From: Pectobacterium fontis
GTDB lineage: Bacteria > Pseudomonadota > Gammaproteobacteria > Enterobacterales > Enterobacteriaceae
Direction: 5' to 3'
DNA length: 64,000 nt
NCBI RefSeq assembly: GCF_000803215.1
Contig: NZ_JSXC01000002.1
Location: 163,231-227,230 of the forward strand
Of this stretch, positions 28,288 to 37,756 are shown in pieces. The stretch's first letter is position 1; every line of letters begins with the position of its first letter. The position numbers and the translations under genes are program-made. The notes below the pieces were generated by a model. It saw only the letters and a program-made list of their open reading frames with translations, did not search any database and had not been told where the DNA came from.

Positions 28288-30090
28288 ATGCCAAAAATGA
28301 CGGGACTCACGCTTCAGGAATGGAAACTGCACTACCAGCAGCAGGACGAAAGCGTGGAAGAGACGCTGGGTACGCTGCTCGCCAGCTTGTCGTCGGACGA
28401 TCCAGCCTGGATTACACTGGCGACCCCTGAACAACTTCAGGCTCAGATTACGGCGCTGTTGTCTCGGTATCGTGATAACCCAGACGCTCTGCCGTTGTTC
28501 GGCATTCCCTTCGCCGTCAAAGACAATATTGACGTGGCAGGCTGGCCGACGAGCGCGGCATGTCCGGCATTCACCTATCTGGCTGACCACGATGCGACTG
28601 CCGTTGCCAAATTAAAAGCCGCAGGGGCGATTGTGATGGGTAAAACCAACCTCGATCAATTTGCGACCGGCCTGGTTGGCACACGCTCGCCGTTTGGTGA
28701 AGTGCCGAATACCTTTAACCCAGACTACGTGAGCGGGGGATCCAGCTCAGGTTCAGCATCGGTGCTGGCGCGTGGGCTGGTCGCATTCTCATTAGGCACT
28801 GACACCGCAGGGTCGGGACGCGTTCCTGCCGGGTTTAACAATATCGTTGGCCTGAAGCCGACGAAAGGGTGGCTGTCGGCAAGCGGTGTGGTGCCCGCTT
28901 GTCGCCTGAACGACACGATCTCCGTGTTTGCGCTGACCGTCGAGGATGCGTTTACCGTCGCTGAACTGGCTGGCGGATACGATGCGACGGACGCCTACTC
29001 GCGGAGCAATCCCGGATGTGCGCCCGCTGCGCTGCCAATAACGCCGCGCTTTGCTATCCCCAGCGAACCCACCTTTTTTACTGATGCGGTTGCACAGGCA
29101 GCATGGCAGAACGCGCTGGCGGAATTGGAAGCCACGGGCGCAACGCTGCATCCTATCGATTTCAGTCTTTTCACCCAGTTAGCCGATCAGCTTTATCAAG
29201 GCCCTTGGGTCGCGGAACGCACAGCCGCCGTGGGTGACATGCTACAACAGCCAGAACACATGGATCCGGTGGTATACGGTATTGTGGCGGGCGGCGAGCG
29301 TTTCAGCGCGGTGGAGGCGTTTAAGGCGGAGTACCTGCGTGCCGAACTGGCGCGTCAGATTCAGCAGACGCTGGCATCGTTCGACGCACTCGTTGTGCCG
29401 ACCTCGCCAACAATCCATACGCGTGAAGCGATGGCACAGGAACCGGTACGTTACAATTCCCAACTGGGAACTTATACCAACTTTACCAATCTGGCCGATC
29501 TCGCGGCGCTGGCGCTGCCTGCGCCTTTCCGTACTGATGGCTTGCCCGCGGGGATCACACTGATTGCGCCCGCGTGGCACGACCGGGCATTAGCGAGTTT
29601 TGGTGGGCGCTGGCAGGCACGGCAGACACTCACGCTGGGGGCAACGGGAAAAGCGTTGCCTGCTGAAGCGGGCACCTTGCCGCCTTCTGCATTACACGTT
29701 CGCCTCGCCGTTGTCGGGGCGCACCTGACCGGAATGCCGCTTAATCATCAACTCACCCGCCGTGATGCGGTATGGGTCGAAGAGACGCGCACGGCAGAAA
29801 ACTATCGCCTGTATGCGCTGGCAAACACACAACCGGCCAAACCCGGTTTAGTGAAAAGTACTGACGGCGCGGCGATTATCGTCGAACTGTGGGATATCCC
29901 GCTGGCGCGTTTTGGTGAATTCGTCGCGGAAATTCCGGCACCGCTGGGCATCGGTACGCTGACGTTAGCCGACGGACGACAGGTTAAAGGCTTTATTTGC
30001 GAACCGGCTGCGCTGAGAGACGCCGTGGATATTACCGAGTTTGGCGGCTGGCGTCACTGGCTTGCCCGTCAGGAGACGACCCATGTTTAG
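28288..30090 (+). CDS. atzF: Allophanate hydrolase (AtzF/DUR1 type)
   Basis: A 600-residue two-domain enzyme that hydrolyses allophanate to ammonia and CO2, the second step of ATP-dependent urea use. The N-terminal amidase-signature domain shows the Ser-cisSer-Lys triad: Lys78 in FAVKDN, the GGSSSGS motif at about 149-155, and the nucleophile region DTAGSGR with Ser175. The C-terminal domain (about 470-600) is the small allophanate-hydrolase domain (VGAHLTGMPLNHQL). Full length is normal. The partner urea carboxylase is not present as an intact gene; only a ghost follows immediately. The substrate may now come from another source or the gene may be decaying functionally. Confidence 0.92.
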   Translation: MPKMTGLTLQEWKLHYQQQDESVEETLGTLLASLSSDDPAWITLATPEQLQAQITALLSRYRDNPDALPLFGIPFAVKDNIDVAGWPTSAACPAFTYLADHDATAVAKLKAAGAIVMGKTNLDQFATGLVGTRSPFGEVPNTFNPDYVSGGSSSGSASVLARGLVAFSLGTDTAGSGRVPAGFNNIVGLKPTKGWLSASGVVPACRLNDTISVFALTVEDAFTVAELAGGYDATDAYSRSNPGCAPAALPITPRFAIPSEPTFFTDAVAQAAWQNALAELEATGATLHPIDFSLFTQLADQLYQGPWVAERTAAVGDMLQQPEHMDPVVYGIVAGGERFSAVEAFKAEYLRAELARQIQQTLASFDALVVPTSPTIHTREAMAQEPVRYNSQLGTYTNFTNLADLAALALPAPFRTDGLPAGITLIAPAWHDRALASFGGRWQARQTLTLGATGKALPAEAGTLPPSALHVRLAVVGAHLTGMPLNHQLTRRDAVWVEETRTAENYRLYALANTQPAKPGLVKSTDGAAIIVELWDIPLARFGEFVAEIPAPLGIGTLTLADGRQVKGFICEPAALRDAVDITEFGGWRHWLARQETTHV

Positions 30091-30200
30091 AACGGCAAGA
30101 TCTGGAAAGTGCTGGTGAACGTGGGGAATGAGGTTGAAGCTGGGCGGCCAGCCCAGGCAATGCCTTGCTATAGTTGGAATAAGCGGTTGGGGTTGGCCTA
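30083..30200 (+). pseudogene. Residue of urea carboxylase: start codon fused to the biotinyl-carrier domain
   Basis: Overlapping the atzF stop is ATGTTT, the usual beginning of a urea carboxylase gene (MF...). Directly after the stop, in the atzF frame, the DNA reads NGKIWKVLVNVGNEVEAG, the conserved start of the biotin-carboxyl-carrier domain found at the C-terminus of urea carboxylase. The lysine motif (AMKM) and the rest are missing. This is best explained by an internal deletion that removed nearly the whole carboxylase gene. Confidence 0.6.
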
Positions 30201-30239
30201 ATGAGCATTGATGGTAATAACGGCGAGACGGAGAAAACC

Positions 30240-30989
30240 ATGCGAGCAGGCACACAAAAAAGCAGTAAGGATCGCCCGGAAGCGCTGGCGGAGCGGGTAT
30301 ATCAAACGCTGAAAAATGACATTTTCGATTTTCGCCTGATGCCAGGCGATCGTTTCAGCGAAAGTGAGATTGCTGAGCGGATGTCGGTCAGCCGGACGCC
30401 GGTACGTCAAGCACTCTTCTGGCTGGAGCGGGAAGGCTATGTCGAAGTCTATTTCCGCAGTGGCTGGCAGGTTCGGCCATTTGATTTCGAATATTTCGAG
30501 GAGCTGTATGACTTCCGCATTGTACTGGAGCGCGAGGCCATTCGGCGCTTGTGCGGAATGCCACCGGGACGCTGCACTGAACTGTTAGCGGATCTGAAGC
30601 GCTTCTGGATTGATGAGCCACGTCTGGATGACGGCAAGATCGTCTCCCGCCATGACGAAGGGTTTCACCGGGGGTTAGTTATCGCAGCAGGCAATAGCGA
30701 AATGGCGCGGATCCACGGCGAACTGACGGAGAAAATCCGCATTATTCGGCGTCTCGATTTCACCCGTGAGGATCGCATCGACGCCACCTATAAAGAACAC
30801 GCCCAGATTTTACTGGCGATATTACAACAACATACCGAAGAGGCGCAGCGCATTCTGACCGACCACATTGCGATCAGTAAGGCCGAAGTCAGGAAGATCA
30901 CCTTGCACATGTTACAGCAGGCGCGGCCTCGCGCGGTTTCACCTGATGCATCACACGATTCCACTCTCACTCAACACGGCAAAGGCTAA
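30240..30989 (+). CDS. GntR-family transcriptional regulator (FadR/FCD subfamily)
   Basis: A 249-residue DNA-binding regulator. The N-terminal winged helix (about 15-80) contains LAERVYQTLKNDIFDFRLMPG and the recognition segment SESEIAERMSVSRTPVRQAL typical of GntR proteins. The C-terminal all-helical FCD ligand domain (about 90-225) holds metal or acid-binding histidines (RHDEGFHR, ATYKEHAQIL). It lies just downstream of the allophanate hydrolase/urea carboxylase remnant, where FCD regulators of urea or pyrimidine-derived nitrogen genes often occur. Its target is inferred only from position. The ATG at 30240 has GGAG upstream with proper spacing; an in-frame ATG at 30201 is the longer alternative. 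Confidence 0.85.
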   Translation: MRAGTQKSSKDRPEALAERVYQTLKNDIFDFRLMPGDRFSESEIAERMSVSRTPVRQALFWLEREGYVEVYFRSGWQVRPFDFEYFEELYDFRIVLEREAIRRLCGMPPGRCTELLADLKRFWIDEPRLDDGKIVSRHDEGFHRGLVIAAGNSEMARIHGELTEKIRIIRRLDFTREDRIDATYKEHAQILLAILQQHTEEAQRILTDHIAISKAEVRKITLHMLQQARPRAVSPDASHDSTLTQHGKG

Positions 30990-31254
30990 TAAATAAAAAG
31001 ACGTTCATTGCTAAAAGTTTTGCGCTTTCCGCAACGATAGTCGGCAGGGGGGTGACCTGGAGCGTGCGGGGTGGGTGGCGATTTGATACGTAGTGCTAAT
31101 CGTAAATAGGCTATGGCGTGAAGGTTTAATTTGAACACTGAAAATCAGTGGTGTATAAAACACGGCGTAATATATTGCTCGCTATCTTAAAGATAACGAT
31201 ATAAAGCAAGTTGCAGTTAATATTAGCATGAAATTAATTAGGGATATAAGTATT

Positions 31255-31554
31255 ATGGCAGACATGGTGTTTTGTCGTGGTTGCGGCAAGGATATTCACA
31301 GCACAGCAAAAGCTTGTCCTCAGTGTGGTGCAACACAATCAACAGGTAAAGGTGAGAAAAGCAGAATATCTGCTGCACTTTTTGCCTTTTTCTTAGGGGG
31401 ATTCGGTGCTCATAAATTTTATTTAGGGAAAACCGGCCTGGGTTTTTTATATTTGATTTTTTGTTGGACGCTGATTCCCGGTATTATTGCATTTATCGAG
31501 TTCATTATTTATCTGTGCGATTCAGATGAGAATTTCGCCAGAAAATATGGTTAA
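31255..31554 (+). CDS. TM2-domain membrane protein with N-terminal zinc ribbon
   Basis: A 99-residue protein. The N-terminus is a zinc-ribbon with two CxxC pairs (FCRGCGKDI and ACPQCGATQ), followed by a TM2 domain: two membrane helices around SAALFAFFLGGFGAHKFYLGK and LGFLYLIFCWTLIPGIIAFIEF. The short DxF-like turn (GAHKFYLG) is characteristic. Function of TM2 proteins in bacteria is not established. The ATG at 31255 follows AGGGATATAAGT; an ATG nine codons upstream (31228) is less likely. A bidirectional terminator follows. Confidence 0.85.
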   Translation: MADMVFCRGCGKDIHSTAKACPQCGATQSTGKGEKSRISAALFAFFLGGFGAHKFYLGKTGLGFLYLIFCWTLIPGIIAFIEFIIYLCDSDENFARKYG

Positions 31555-31575
31555 TTGAGACGTTATCTCATTATA

Positions 31576-31605
31576 CAATCAGGCTCACAGATGTGGGCCT
31601 GATTG
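31576..31605. terminator. Bidirectional terminator between the TM2 gene and the ABC operon
   Basis: Stem CAATCAGGC (31576-31584) / GCCTGATTG (31597-31605) followed by GTTTTAA on the plus strand, between convergent genes. Confidence 0.6.
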
Positions 31606-31643
31606 GTTTTAACCGGTGTGACAATCGTCATCCCTTGTTAGGC

Positions 31644-32468
31644 TTACAACACCTTATTCAAAAAATTGACCGTTCGCGGATGACGAGGGTGATTCAGCAC
31701 CTGCCAGGAATCACCGCTTTCGACAATTTTGCCATCCACCATAAACACCACGCGGTCGGCGACTTCGCGCGCAAAGCCGATTTCATGGGTGACGACGACC
31801 AGCGTCACGCCGGAGCGGGCGAGCGATTTGATGACGTCCAACACTTCGCCAACCAGTTCGGGATCGAGTGCGGATGTCGGTTCATCAAACAGCATCACTT
31901 TCGGTTTGAGCGCCAGTGCACGAGCGATGGCGACGCGCTGCTGTTGACCACCAGACAGGTGGCGGGGATAGGACTGCGCTTTATGGCGCAGCCCGACGCT
32001 TTCCAGCAGGGTAAACGCCACGTCTTCAGCCTCCTGACGCGAATACAGTTTATGCGCCAGCGGAGCTTCAATAATGTTCTCTAACACGGAAAGGTGAGGG
32101 AACAGGTTGAAGTTTTGGAACACATAACCAACGTTGATGCGTTGGCGTAAAATATCCTTTTCTTTCAATTCATAGAGCGTATTGCCTTTGCGACGGTAGC
32201 CGATGTAATCACCGTCAATGCGGATAAACCCTTCGTCGACGCGCTCAAGATGGTTAATGGTACGCAACAGCGTGGATTTTCCCGAGCCGGATGGGCCAAG
32301 GATCACCGTCACAGAGCCGGGTGCCAACGTCAGATTGATATCCTCCAGCGCTTTATGTTGACCAAAATGTTTCGCCACATTACGGATCTCGATCAGACCG
32401 CGCGCGTTTTCTGCCTGTGGTGGTGCGACGTGGCGAGCATGAGCAAAATAATCAATAGCTTCAGACAT
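31644..32468 (-). CDS. Amino-acid-type ABC transporter ATP-binding protein (HisP/GlnQ/TcyN type)
   Basis: A 274-residue cytoplasmic ATPase of the polar amino acid uptake family. Walker [10 protein letters not shown] (about residues 58-66), the signature LSGGQQQR (about 166-173) and Walker [14 protein letters not shown] (about 184-196), with the switch histidine in VVTHEIGF, are all intact. It is the last gene of a minus-strand operon with a matching permease and two binding proteins. Cystine and S-substituted cysteine importers (TcyN, YxeO) belong to this family, which fits the monooxygenase, acetyltransferase and deacylase neighbours. GGAGATTCACC precedes the ATG. Confidence 0.92.
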   Translation of the reverse strand: MSEAIDYFAHARHVAPPQAENARGLIEIRNVAKHFGQHKALEDINLTLAPGSVTVILGPSGSGKSTLLRTINHLERVDEGFIRIDGDYIGYRRKGNTLYELKEKDILRQRINVGYVFQNFNLFPHLSVLENIIEAPLAHKLYSRQEAEDVAFTLLESVGLRHKAQSYPRHLSGGQQQRVAIARALALKPKVMLFDEPTSALDPELVGEVLDVIKSLARSGVTLVVVTHEIGFAREVADRVVFMVDGKIVESGDSWQVLNHPRHPRTVNFLNKVL

Positions 32469-32491
32469 GGTGAATCTCCGAAATCAGATGG

Positions 32492-33448
32492 TTAACGTGC
32501 GCGCTGGCGCGTCAGGAAGCGGATGAATCTCTGGCGTGGCGTTGGCGGCATTTCACGCACGGCCCCGCGCGATACATAACGCTCCACGTAGTATTGGATG
32601 ATGGAAAGCACCGTGGTGATCAGCAGATACCAGATGGTCGCGACCATCAGTAGCGGAATAACCTGCTGCGTACGGTTGTAAATGACCTGAACGGTGTAAA
32701 ACAGCTCTGGCAACGCCAGCACGTAAACGATGGAGGTGCCTTTTGCCAGACTGATGATCTCATTGAAACCGGTCGGCAGAATCGAGCGTAGCGCCTGCGG
32801 CAGAATGATGCGTACCGTGCGGCGACCGCCGGGCAGGCCGAGCGCGGCGGAGGCTTCAAACTGTCCGGCATCCACGCCAAGAATCCCGCCGCGAATAATC
32901 TCCGCCGTATAGGCGGATTGCACCAGCGTCAGGCCCAGCACGGCGACGGAGAATTGATCCAGTAAATCGATGGTCGGGTAGTTCAGGAACACGATGGAGG
33001 TGAACGGAATTCCCAGCGCCAGTTCGTCATAGAGATACGAGAAATTGTAGAGAATAATCAGCACCAGAATCAGCGGCAGTGACCGGAATAGCCAAATGTA
33101 CAGCCACGATAGCGTAGAGAGCAGGTAGGACGGCGAAAGCCGAGCCAGCGCCAGCACGGTGCCGAAAATTATGCTGAATAATGTACCCAATGCGGTCAAC
33201 AGCAGCGTTTGCCCCAGCCCGGAGAGGATCACCGGATTAAAAAACCACTCGGCGAACACCGACCATTCCCACCGTGGATTCAGCGCGATGGATTGAATAA
33301 TCCCGGCAAAAATGAACAGGGAAAAGAGCGCACCGGCCAAGCGAAAAGGATAGCGTGCCGGCACGATGCGTAACGGAGCGTCCGGCGTTGGGATCAGCGG
33401 TGGTTGCTGAGAAGAGGTTTGTAGTGATTGCGTCATGATCGATACCAT
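32492..33448 (-). CDS. Amino-acid-type ABC transporter permease (HisM/TcyL type)
   Basis: A 318-residue inner-membrane protein. A hydrophilic N-terminal extension and one helix precede the five-helix MetI/HisM core. The EAA cytoplasmic loop reads QFEASAALGLPGGRRTVRIILPQALR (quoted in two parts here: QFEASAALGLPGG and RRTVRIILPQAL, about 194-219), which contacts the ATPase. A single permease gene suggests a homodimer. It lies 23 bp upstream of the ATPase gene. A second in-frame ATG four codons downstream (33436) is an alternative start; neither has a strong ribosome-binding site. Confidence 0.9.
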   Translation of the reverse strand: MVSIMTQSLQTSSQQPPLIPTPDAPLRIVPARYPFRLAGALFSLFIFAGIIQSIALNPRWEWSVFAEWFFNPVILSGLGQTLLLTALGTLFSIIFGTVLALARLSPSYLLSTLSWLYIWLFRSLPLILVLIILYNFSYLYDELALGIPFTSIVFLNYPTIDLLDQFSVAVLGLTLVQSAYTAEIIRGGILGVDAGQFEASAALGLPGGRRTVRIILPQALRSILPTGFNEIISLAKGTSIVYVLALPELFYTVQVIYNRTQQVIPLLMVATIWYLLITTVLSIIQYYVERYVSRGAVREMPPTPRQRFIRFLTRQRAR

Positions 33449-33513
33449 TTATCTGTAATGCAAAAAATGTTGTTCTGTCCTTCGTACATCGCGTTATGAC
33501 TGGCGTGTCAGGT

Positions 33514-34068
33514 TCAACACACTTTCAAATGACGGGTCATCAGCTCGACTTCCGTTTGCCGTCCACCCCGCGGCGTTACAGCGTCGAACAGCGCCTTCTT
33601 GAATGGTAAACGTCCGTCATAAGGTGGAATGCTGTAGATCACCGGATCGACATTGATATCGAACTGCGGGATATAGCCGTGGCTCAGGTAAAGACGCACG
33701 GCTTCAGGCTGGCGGAAACCGGTTGTCAGGAAAAAATGCTGATAACCCAACCGACGAGCGTGTTGTTCCAGCTCTTGCATCACTTTCCCTGCCAGCCCTT
33801 GACGGCGCAGTGAGTTGTCTGTCCACACCCGCTTAATTTCGGCGGTGGTACTGTCGTAGCGTTTGAACGCACCGGTAGCGATTGGAACGCCCTGACGCAG
33901 TAGCGCAATAAAAATACCGTGCGGCTGTTGGTAGATGCCCGGCGGATCGCTTTCCCGCTCTCCGAAAAAGTCGCCATAACGCTGTGCGTATTCCGCGAAC
34001 AGGCCGTCGATAATGGGTGCCACGATAGGATCCTCGGGCTGAGTAATAATGAAGATATCGTCGGACAT
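33514..34068 (-). CDS. GNAT-family N-acetyltransferase (candidate N-acetylase of S-substituted cysteine)
   Basis: A 184-residue acetyl-CoA-dependent transferase with the GNAT core. Motif A is RRQGLAGKVMQEL (about residues 94-106), preceded by the beta4 segment AEIKRVWTDN and followed by the C-terminal LYLSHGYIP turn. It is embedded between the binding-protein and permease genes of the importer operon. In B. subtilis the analogous genes (snaA, yxeL) N-acetylate S-methyl- or S-succinyl-cysteine so that a monooxygenase can split the C-S bond. That role is inferred from context. CAGGAG precedes the ATG with normal spacing. Confidence 0.85.
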   Translation of the reverse strand: MSDDIFIITQPEDPIVAPIIDGLFAEYAQRYGDFFGERESDPPGIYQQPHGIFIALLRQGVPIATGAFKRYDSTTAEIKRVWTDNSLRRQGLAGKVMQELEQHARRLGYQHFFLTTGFRQPEAVRLYLSHGYIPQFDINVDPVIYSIPPYDGRLPFKKALFDAVTPRGGRQTEVELMTRHLKVC

Positions 34069-34144
34069 AGCCGTGCTCCTGATTCATTAACCTATTACGG
34101 GCTATCGGTCGCGCTCATGGCTGCCCGATAGCCATACGGCGGAA

Positions 34145-35089
34145 TTAATCGCCCAACCCCGGTGGATTAATTTCTGAACGATCAATGCGCTCAATACTTT
34201 CCCCCCAACGTTTCAATACGCGGTCATATTCACCACTTTTAATCACGCCGTTCAGCGCGGTATTGATTGGCTGAACCAGTCCACTACCTTTACGCGTGGT
34301 GACCGCAATATGCGCGACGTTGGGATAACCGCCGTTCACCGTACCGACATGTTTCACCTTGCCAGTCAGTTCTGCCTTGTACGCCCCAGTCACGTTCGGA
34401 CCGAAATAGGCATCAGAGCGGCCAGACTGTAAGCTCAGGTTGGCGGCCGCATCGTCCGTGACATAAATCGGTTGAAAAGCGGGCAGGCCGTTGGCGCGAT
34501 TCTGTTTATCCCAGGCGAGCAGCACCGCTTCCTGATTGGTGCCGGAGCCGACAATAATCTTCAGCCCGGCGATGTCTTTCGCTTCGTTGATGGACTGAAT
34601 CTTACTGGTGGATTTCACATAGAAACCCAATGAGTCGATACGGTACGTGGCAAAATCGAACTTTTCTTTACGTGTTTTAGTCACCGTAACGTTTGTTATG
34701 GCGGCATCGTATTTGCCGGAGGTTACGCCAAGCGGCCAGTCCTCCCATGAGGTCGCGACGATGTTTAATTCCAGCCCGAGGCTATCGGCAACCAATCGGG
34801 CGATGTCCGGTTCGCTGCCGATGACGGTTTTGTTATCGTCGACGAAAAACATGAGCGGAGGAGATGACCCTAGCGCGGAGACGGCGACGGTGAATTTCCC
34901 CGGCGTAACAAATTTAAAATCAGCCGGGATCTGCGCGATGGCTTCCGCATTCTTCGGTGCGTGGATCGGTAGTTGATTGGCTTTTAAATCAATAGCTGCC
35001 TGCGCGCCAGTCGCAGTGAGCAGCAAAGCACTTGCCAGTAGCGTTGTTAAACGCAAAGAAGGCTGGCGGTGGGTGACTTCTTTTTGCAT
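34145..35089 (-). CDS. Periplasmic amino-acid-type binding protein, copy 1
   Basis: A 314-residue family 3 solute-binding protein. The signal peptide ends near residue 31 (LLLTATGAQA-AIDLK). The SBP_bac_3 core starts with KFTVAVSALGSSPPL, contains IGSEPDIARLVADSLGL and KYDAAITNVTVTKTRKEKFDFATYR, and ends with RVLKRWG. It is closely similar to the next gene over the entire length, so the two are a tandem duplication. Probable ligand: cystine-like or S-substituted cysteine compound, by analogy with the paired TcyJ/TcyK proteins. AAGGGAAAA lies before the ATG. Confidence 0.9.
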   Translation of the reverse strand: MQKEVTHRQPSLRLTTLLASALLLTATGAQAAIDLKANQLPIHAPKNAEAIAQIPADFKFVTPGKFTVAVSALGSSPPLMFFVDDNKTVIGSEPDIARLVADSLGLELNIVATSWEDWPLGVTSGKYDAAITNVTVTKTRKEKFDFATYRIDSLGFYVKSTSKIQSINEAKDIAGLKIIVGSGTNQEAVLLAWDKQNRANGLPAFQPIYVTDDAAANLSLQSGRSDAYFGPNVTGAYKAELTGKVKHVGTVNGGYPNVAHIAVTTRKGSGLVQPINTALNGVIKSGEYDRVLKRWGESIERIDRSEINPPGLGD

Positions 35090-35175
35090 CTGTTTTTCCC
35101 TTGCAGGTTAGTTGTTATAATAGTGACATTGTCACTTTTTAATTTATATTACTTTTACGGTCATGCCATTGTTCG

Positions 35176-36108
35176 TTAATCACCGATACCCGGCGGATTC
35201 ACCACGGACTGGGTAATCTTTTCATCGTCTTCACCCCAGCGATCCAGCACCTGCGCATAGCTTCCTTTATCGATAGCGCCATTGATGGCGGTGCTGATTG
35301 GCTGTGCCAGACCATTACCTTTCTGCGTGGTGACGGCAACGTAGGCGACAGTCGGGCCTATGCCTACCATGCGTGTTTTGCCCGTCAGCGCTGCTTTATA
35401 CGCGCCGATGGAGTGTGGGCCGAAAAATGCATCGACACGACCTGACTGAATACTCAAATTGGCGGCGGCATCGTCGGTGACATAAACAGGCTGTACGGCA
35501 GGAAGACCGTTGGCACGGTTTTGCCGATCCCAACCCAGCAGAATGTTTTCCTGATTGGTGCCGGAACCGACAATTACTTTCAGACCGGCAACGTCTTCTG
35601 GCTTGTTAATCGACGTAATCTTGCTGGTTGATTTCACATAAAAACCCAGCGTATCAATGCGATACGTGGCGAAATCGAATTTCTCTTTGCGCGGTTTCGT
35701 CACGGCGATATTAAAAATCGCAGCATCGTATTTCCCCGCTGTGATCCCAAGCGGCCAGTCTTCCCAAGACGCGGGAACCAGTTTCAGTTCCAGACCAAGA
35801 CCGTCGGCGACCAGTCGCGCGATATCCGCGTCGCTGCCGATCAGGGTTTTGTTATCGTCAGCCAGCAGCGAGAGCGGCGGCGAACTGAGCGCAGAAACGG
35901 CAATGGTCAGCTTACCTGGCGTGACAAATTTAAAATCAGCCGGGATCTGCGCGATAGCTTCAGCGTTTTTCTCGCCGCGAATAGGGCTTTGGTTGGCCTT
36001 AAGGTCAATGCGGCTGACGAATCCTGCATCTTGTGCCTGCACGTTTGCTAGTACCGCAGCGCTCAGCAGCATCGTCAGGTTGGATATGATAAAAGGGTAA
36101 CGCTTCAC
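35176..36108 (-). CDS. Periplasmic amino-acid-type binding protein, copy 2
   Basis: A 310-residue paralogue of copy 1, sharing long identical stretches such as AEAIAQIPADFKFVTPGK and KEKFDFATYRID. The signal peptide ends near ANVQA-QDAGF. It has the same family 3 binding-protein core but differs in the loops around the ligand cleft (SSPPLSLLADDNKT against SSPPLMFFVDDNKT), so the ligands may differ. Translation starts at GTG (36108) with AGGAG seven bases upstream. It lies 22 bp after the NtaA-type monooxygenase gene, so they are co-transcribed. Confidence 0.9.
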   Translation of the reverse strand: MKRYPFIISNLTMLLSAAVLANVQAQDAGFVSRIDLKANQSPIRGEKNAEAIAQIPADFKFVTPGKLTIAVSALSSPPLSLLADDNKTLIGSDADIARLVADGLGLELKLVPASWEDWPLGITAGKYDAAIFNIAVTKPRKEKFDFATYRIDTLGFYVKSTSKITSINKPEDVAGLKVIVGSGTNQENILLGWDRQNRANGLPAVQPVYVTDDAAANLSIQSGRVDAFFGPHSIGAYKAALTGKTRMVGIGPTVAYVAVTTQKGNGLAQPISTAINGAIDKGSYAQVLDRWGEDDEKITQSVVNPPGIGD

Positions 36109-36130
36109 GGTGACTCTCCTGTGGCACGCC

Positions 36131-37459
36131 TTAGCGCGTAAATTGATTCACCGGATAATCCAGCGCCAGATTTTCTCGCAGCGTATACCCGGCGTACTCC
36201 TTACGGAACAAACCACGCTGTTGCAGCAAAGGGACGACACGACCGACAAAGTGGTTGAGCGTATCCGGCGTGCCACCCTGAATAATGAAGCCATCGGCGG
36301 CACCATTCTCAAACCAGTGCTGTAAACCATCGGCCACTTGCTCAGGCGTACCGCTGAAGACGGGGCGTGGTGACGCGGCTTCCAGTGCGACCTGACGCAG
36401 CGTTAGGCCTTTCTCTTGGGCATTACGTTTAATTTCATCGGTGGTACTGCGGAAGCTGTTTTTTCCCAGATCGCCGATATCGGGGAAGGGTTCATCCAGC
36501 GGATGCTGGGAGAAATCGTAGTGTTCAAAATAGCGACCCAGATAATTGAGCGCGTCCTCAATCGTGACCAGCTCTGCGGTTTCCTGATACTGGCGCTCTA
36601 CGTCTTCCGCATCGTTGCCGACAATGACGCTGACGCCCTGAAAGACGTGCAGTTGATCGGCCCGGCGGCCATTCTCTTCCAGCTTCTGTTTCACCTCGCG
36701 GTAATAACGCTGTGACTCTTCCAGCGTGTGTTGATGGGTGAAGATGGCATCGGCGTGTTTGGCCGCCAGTTTTTGGCCGTCTTCGGATGCGCCAGCCTGA
36801 AACACGATTGGACGACCTTGCACGGAGCGGCCAATATTCAACGGCCCCTGCACCGAGAAGAATTCACCCTGATGATTCAGCGTGTGCAGTTTTTCAGGAT
36901 CGAAGAACTGGCCGCTGGATTTGTCGCGAATAAAGGCATCGTCTTCCCAAGAATCCCACAGGCCTTTTGTCACCTGAAGGAATTCATCGGCAATACGGTA
37001 GCGCAGCGCGTGTTCCGGGTGCTGCGCACGGGAAAAGTTTTTCGCCGATCCTTCTAGCGGTGAGGTCACCACATTCCAGCCTGCGCGCCCGTTGCTAAGA
37101 TGGTCGAGACTGGAGAATTGTCGGGCGGTGGTAAAGGGTTCGGAATACGATGTCGAGAGCGTGCCGACCAGGCCAATGTGGGTGGTGACTGTGGCCAGCG
37201 CGGAGAGCAGCGTTAAAGGCTCGAAGCGGTTGAGAAAGTGCGGGATGGATTTTTCATTGATATACAGGCCGTCTGCCACAAAGACAAAATCAAATTTCCC
37301 CTGTTCAGCTTTTTTTACCGCATCCAAAACAAAACCAAAATTAATGCTGGCATCCGGCACGACATTTTTATGTCGCCATGCAGACATATTTCCTGCGGCC
37401 CCCTGTAATATTAACCCCAGTCTTAATTGTCGTTTCTCGGATGTTTGTTTTGTGCTCAT
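36131..37459 (-). CDS. FMN-dependent monooxygenase, NtaA/SnaA/DmoA family (YxeK/YtnJ-like)
   Basis: A 442-residue luciferase-like enzyme that uses FMNH2 and O2. Family marks: [12 protein letters not shown] at the N-terminus, [10 protein letters not shown], the flavin-binding stretch [15 protein letters not shown] (about 112-126), [14 protein letters not shown] and the C-terminal [16 protein letters not shown]. The length equals B. subtilis YtnJ and YxeK, which cleave C-S bonds of N-acetylated S-methyl- or S-succinyl-cysteine; the transporter, GNAT, M20 and flavin reductase neighbours are the same set. The first gene of the minus-strand operon, it is divergent from the flavin reductase. AAGGATCC precedes the ATG. 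Confidence 0.9.
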   Translation of the reverse strand: MSTKQTSEKRQLRLGLILQGAAGNMSAWRHKNVVPDASINFGFVLDAVKKAEQGKFDFVFVADGLYINEKSIPHFLNRFEPLTLLSALATVTTHIGLVGTLSTSYSEPFTTARQFSSLDHLSNGRAGWNVVTSPLEGSAKNFSRAQHPEHALRYRIADEFLQVTKGLWDSWEDDAFIRDKSSGQFFDPEKLHTLNHQGEFFSVQGPLNIGRSVQGRPIVFQAGASEDGQKLAAKHADAIFTHQHTLEESQRYYREVKQKLEENGRRADQLHVFQGVSVIVGNDAEDVERQYQETAELVTIEDALNYLGRYFEHYDFSQHPLDEPFPDIGDLGKNSFRSTTDEIKRNAQEKGLTLRQVALEAASPRPVFSGTPEQVADGLQHWFENGAADGFIIQGGTPDTLNHFVGRVVPLLQQRGLFRKEYAGYTLRENLALDYPVNQFTR

Positions 37460-37756
37460 TGCCAGGATCCTTTTTATTAATTAAGTGTGTTTGTTATTAA
37501 TTGAATGTATTTCCATGAAAGTGAAAAAAGTCCATCAATAAACCGACGATCAATAAACACGCCGTTAGCGGTATTCACGCATTCAATGAAAGGTTAATGA
37601 GACGTTAATTCAGGGTTTCACTATTGATGAGCCGGGGCACGATGTAAAACAACAAAAATGGATAATAAAATTCAAAAATTTCAGATGATGATGCGGCTTA
37701 TTTTGTTATTATGATGTTAATAAGCATGTTTTCGCTGTATCTAAAGGAAGTATTTA
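37460..37756. promoter_or_regulatory. Divergent promoter region of the monooxygenase operon and the flavin reductase gene
   Basis: A 297-bp AT-rich intergenic stretch between divergent starts. It must carry promoters for both units and probably the binding site of their common regulator. I cannot assign specific -10/-35 boxes or a CysB/Cbl site with confidence. Confidence 0.5.
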
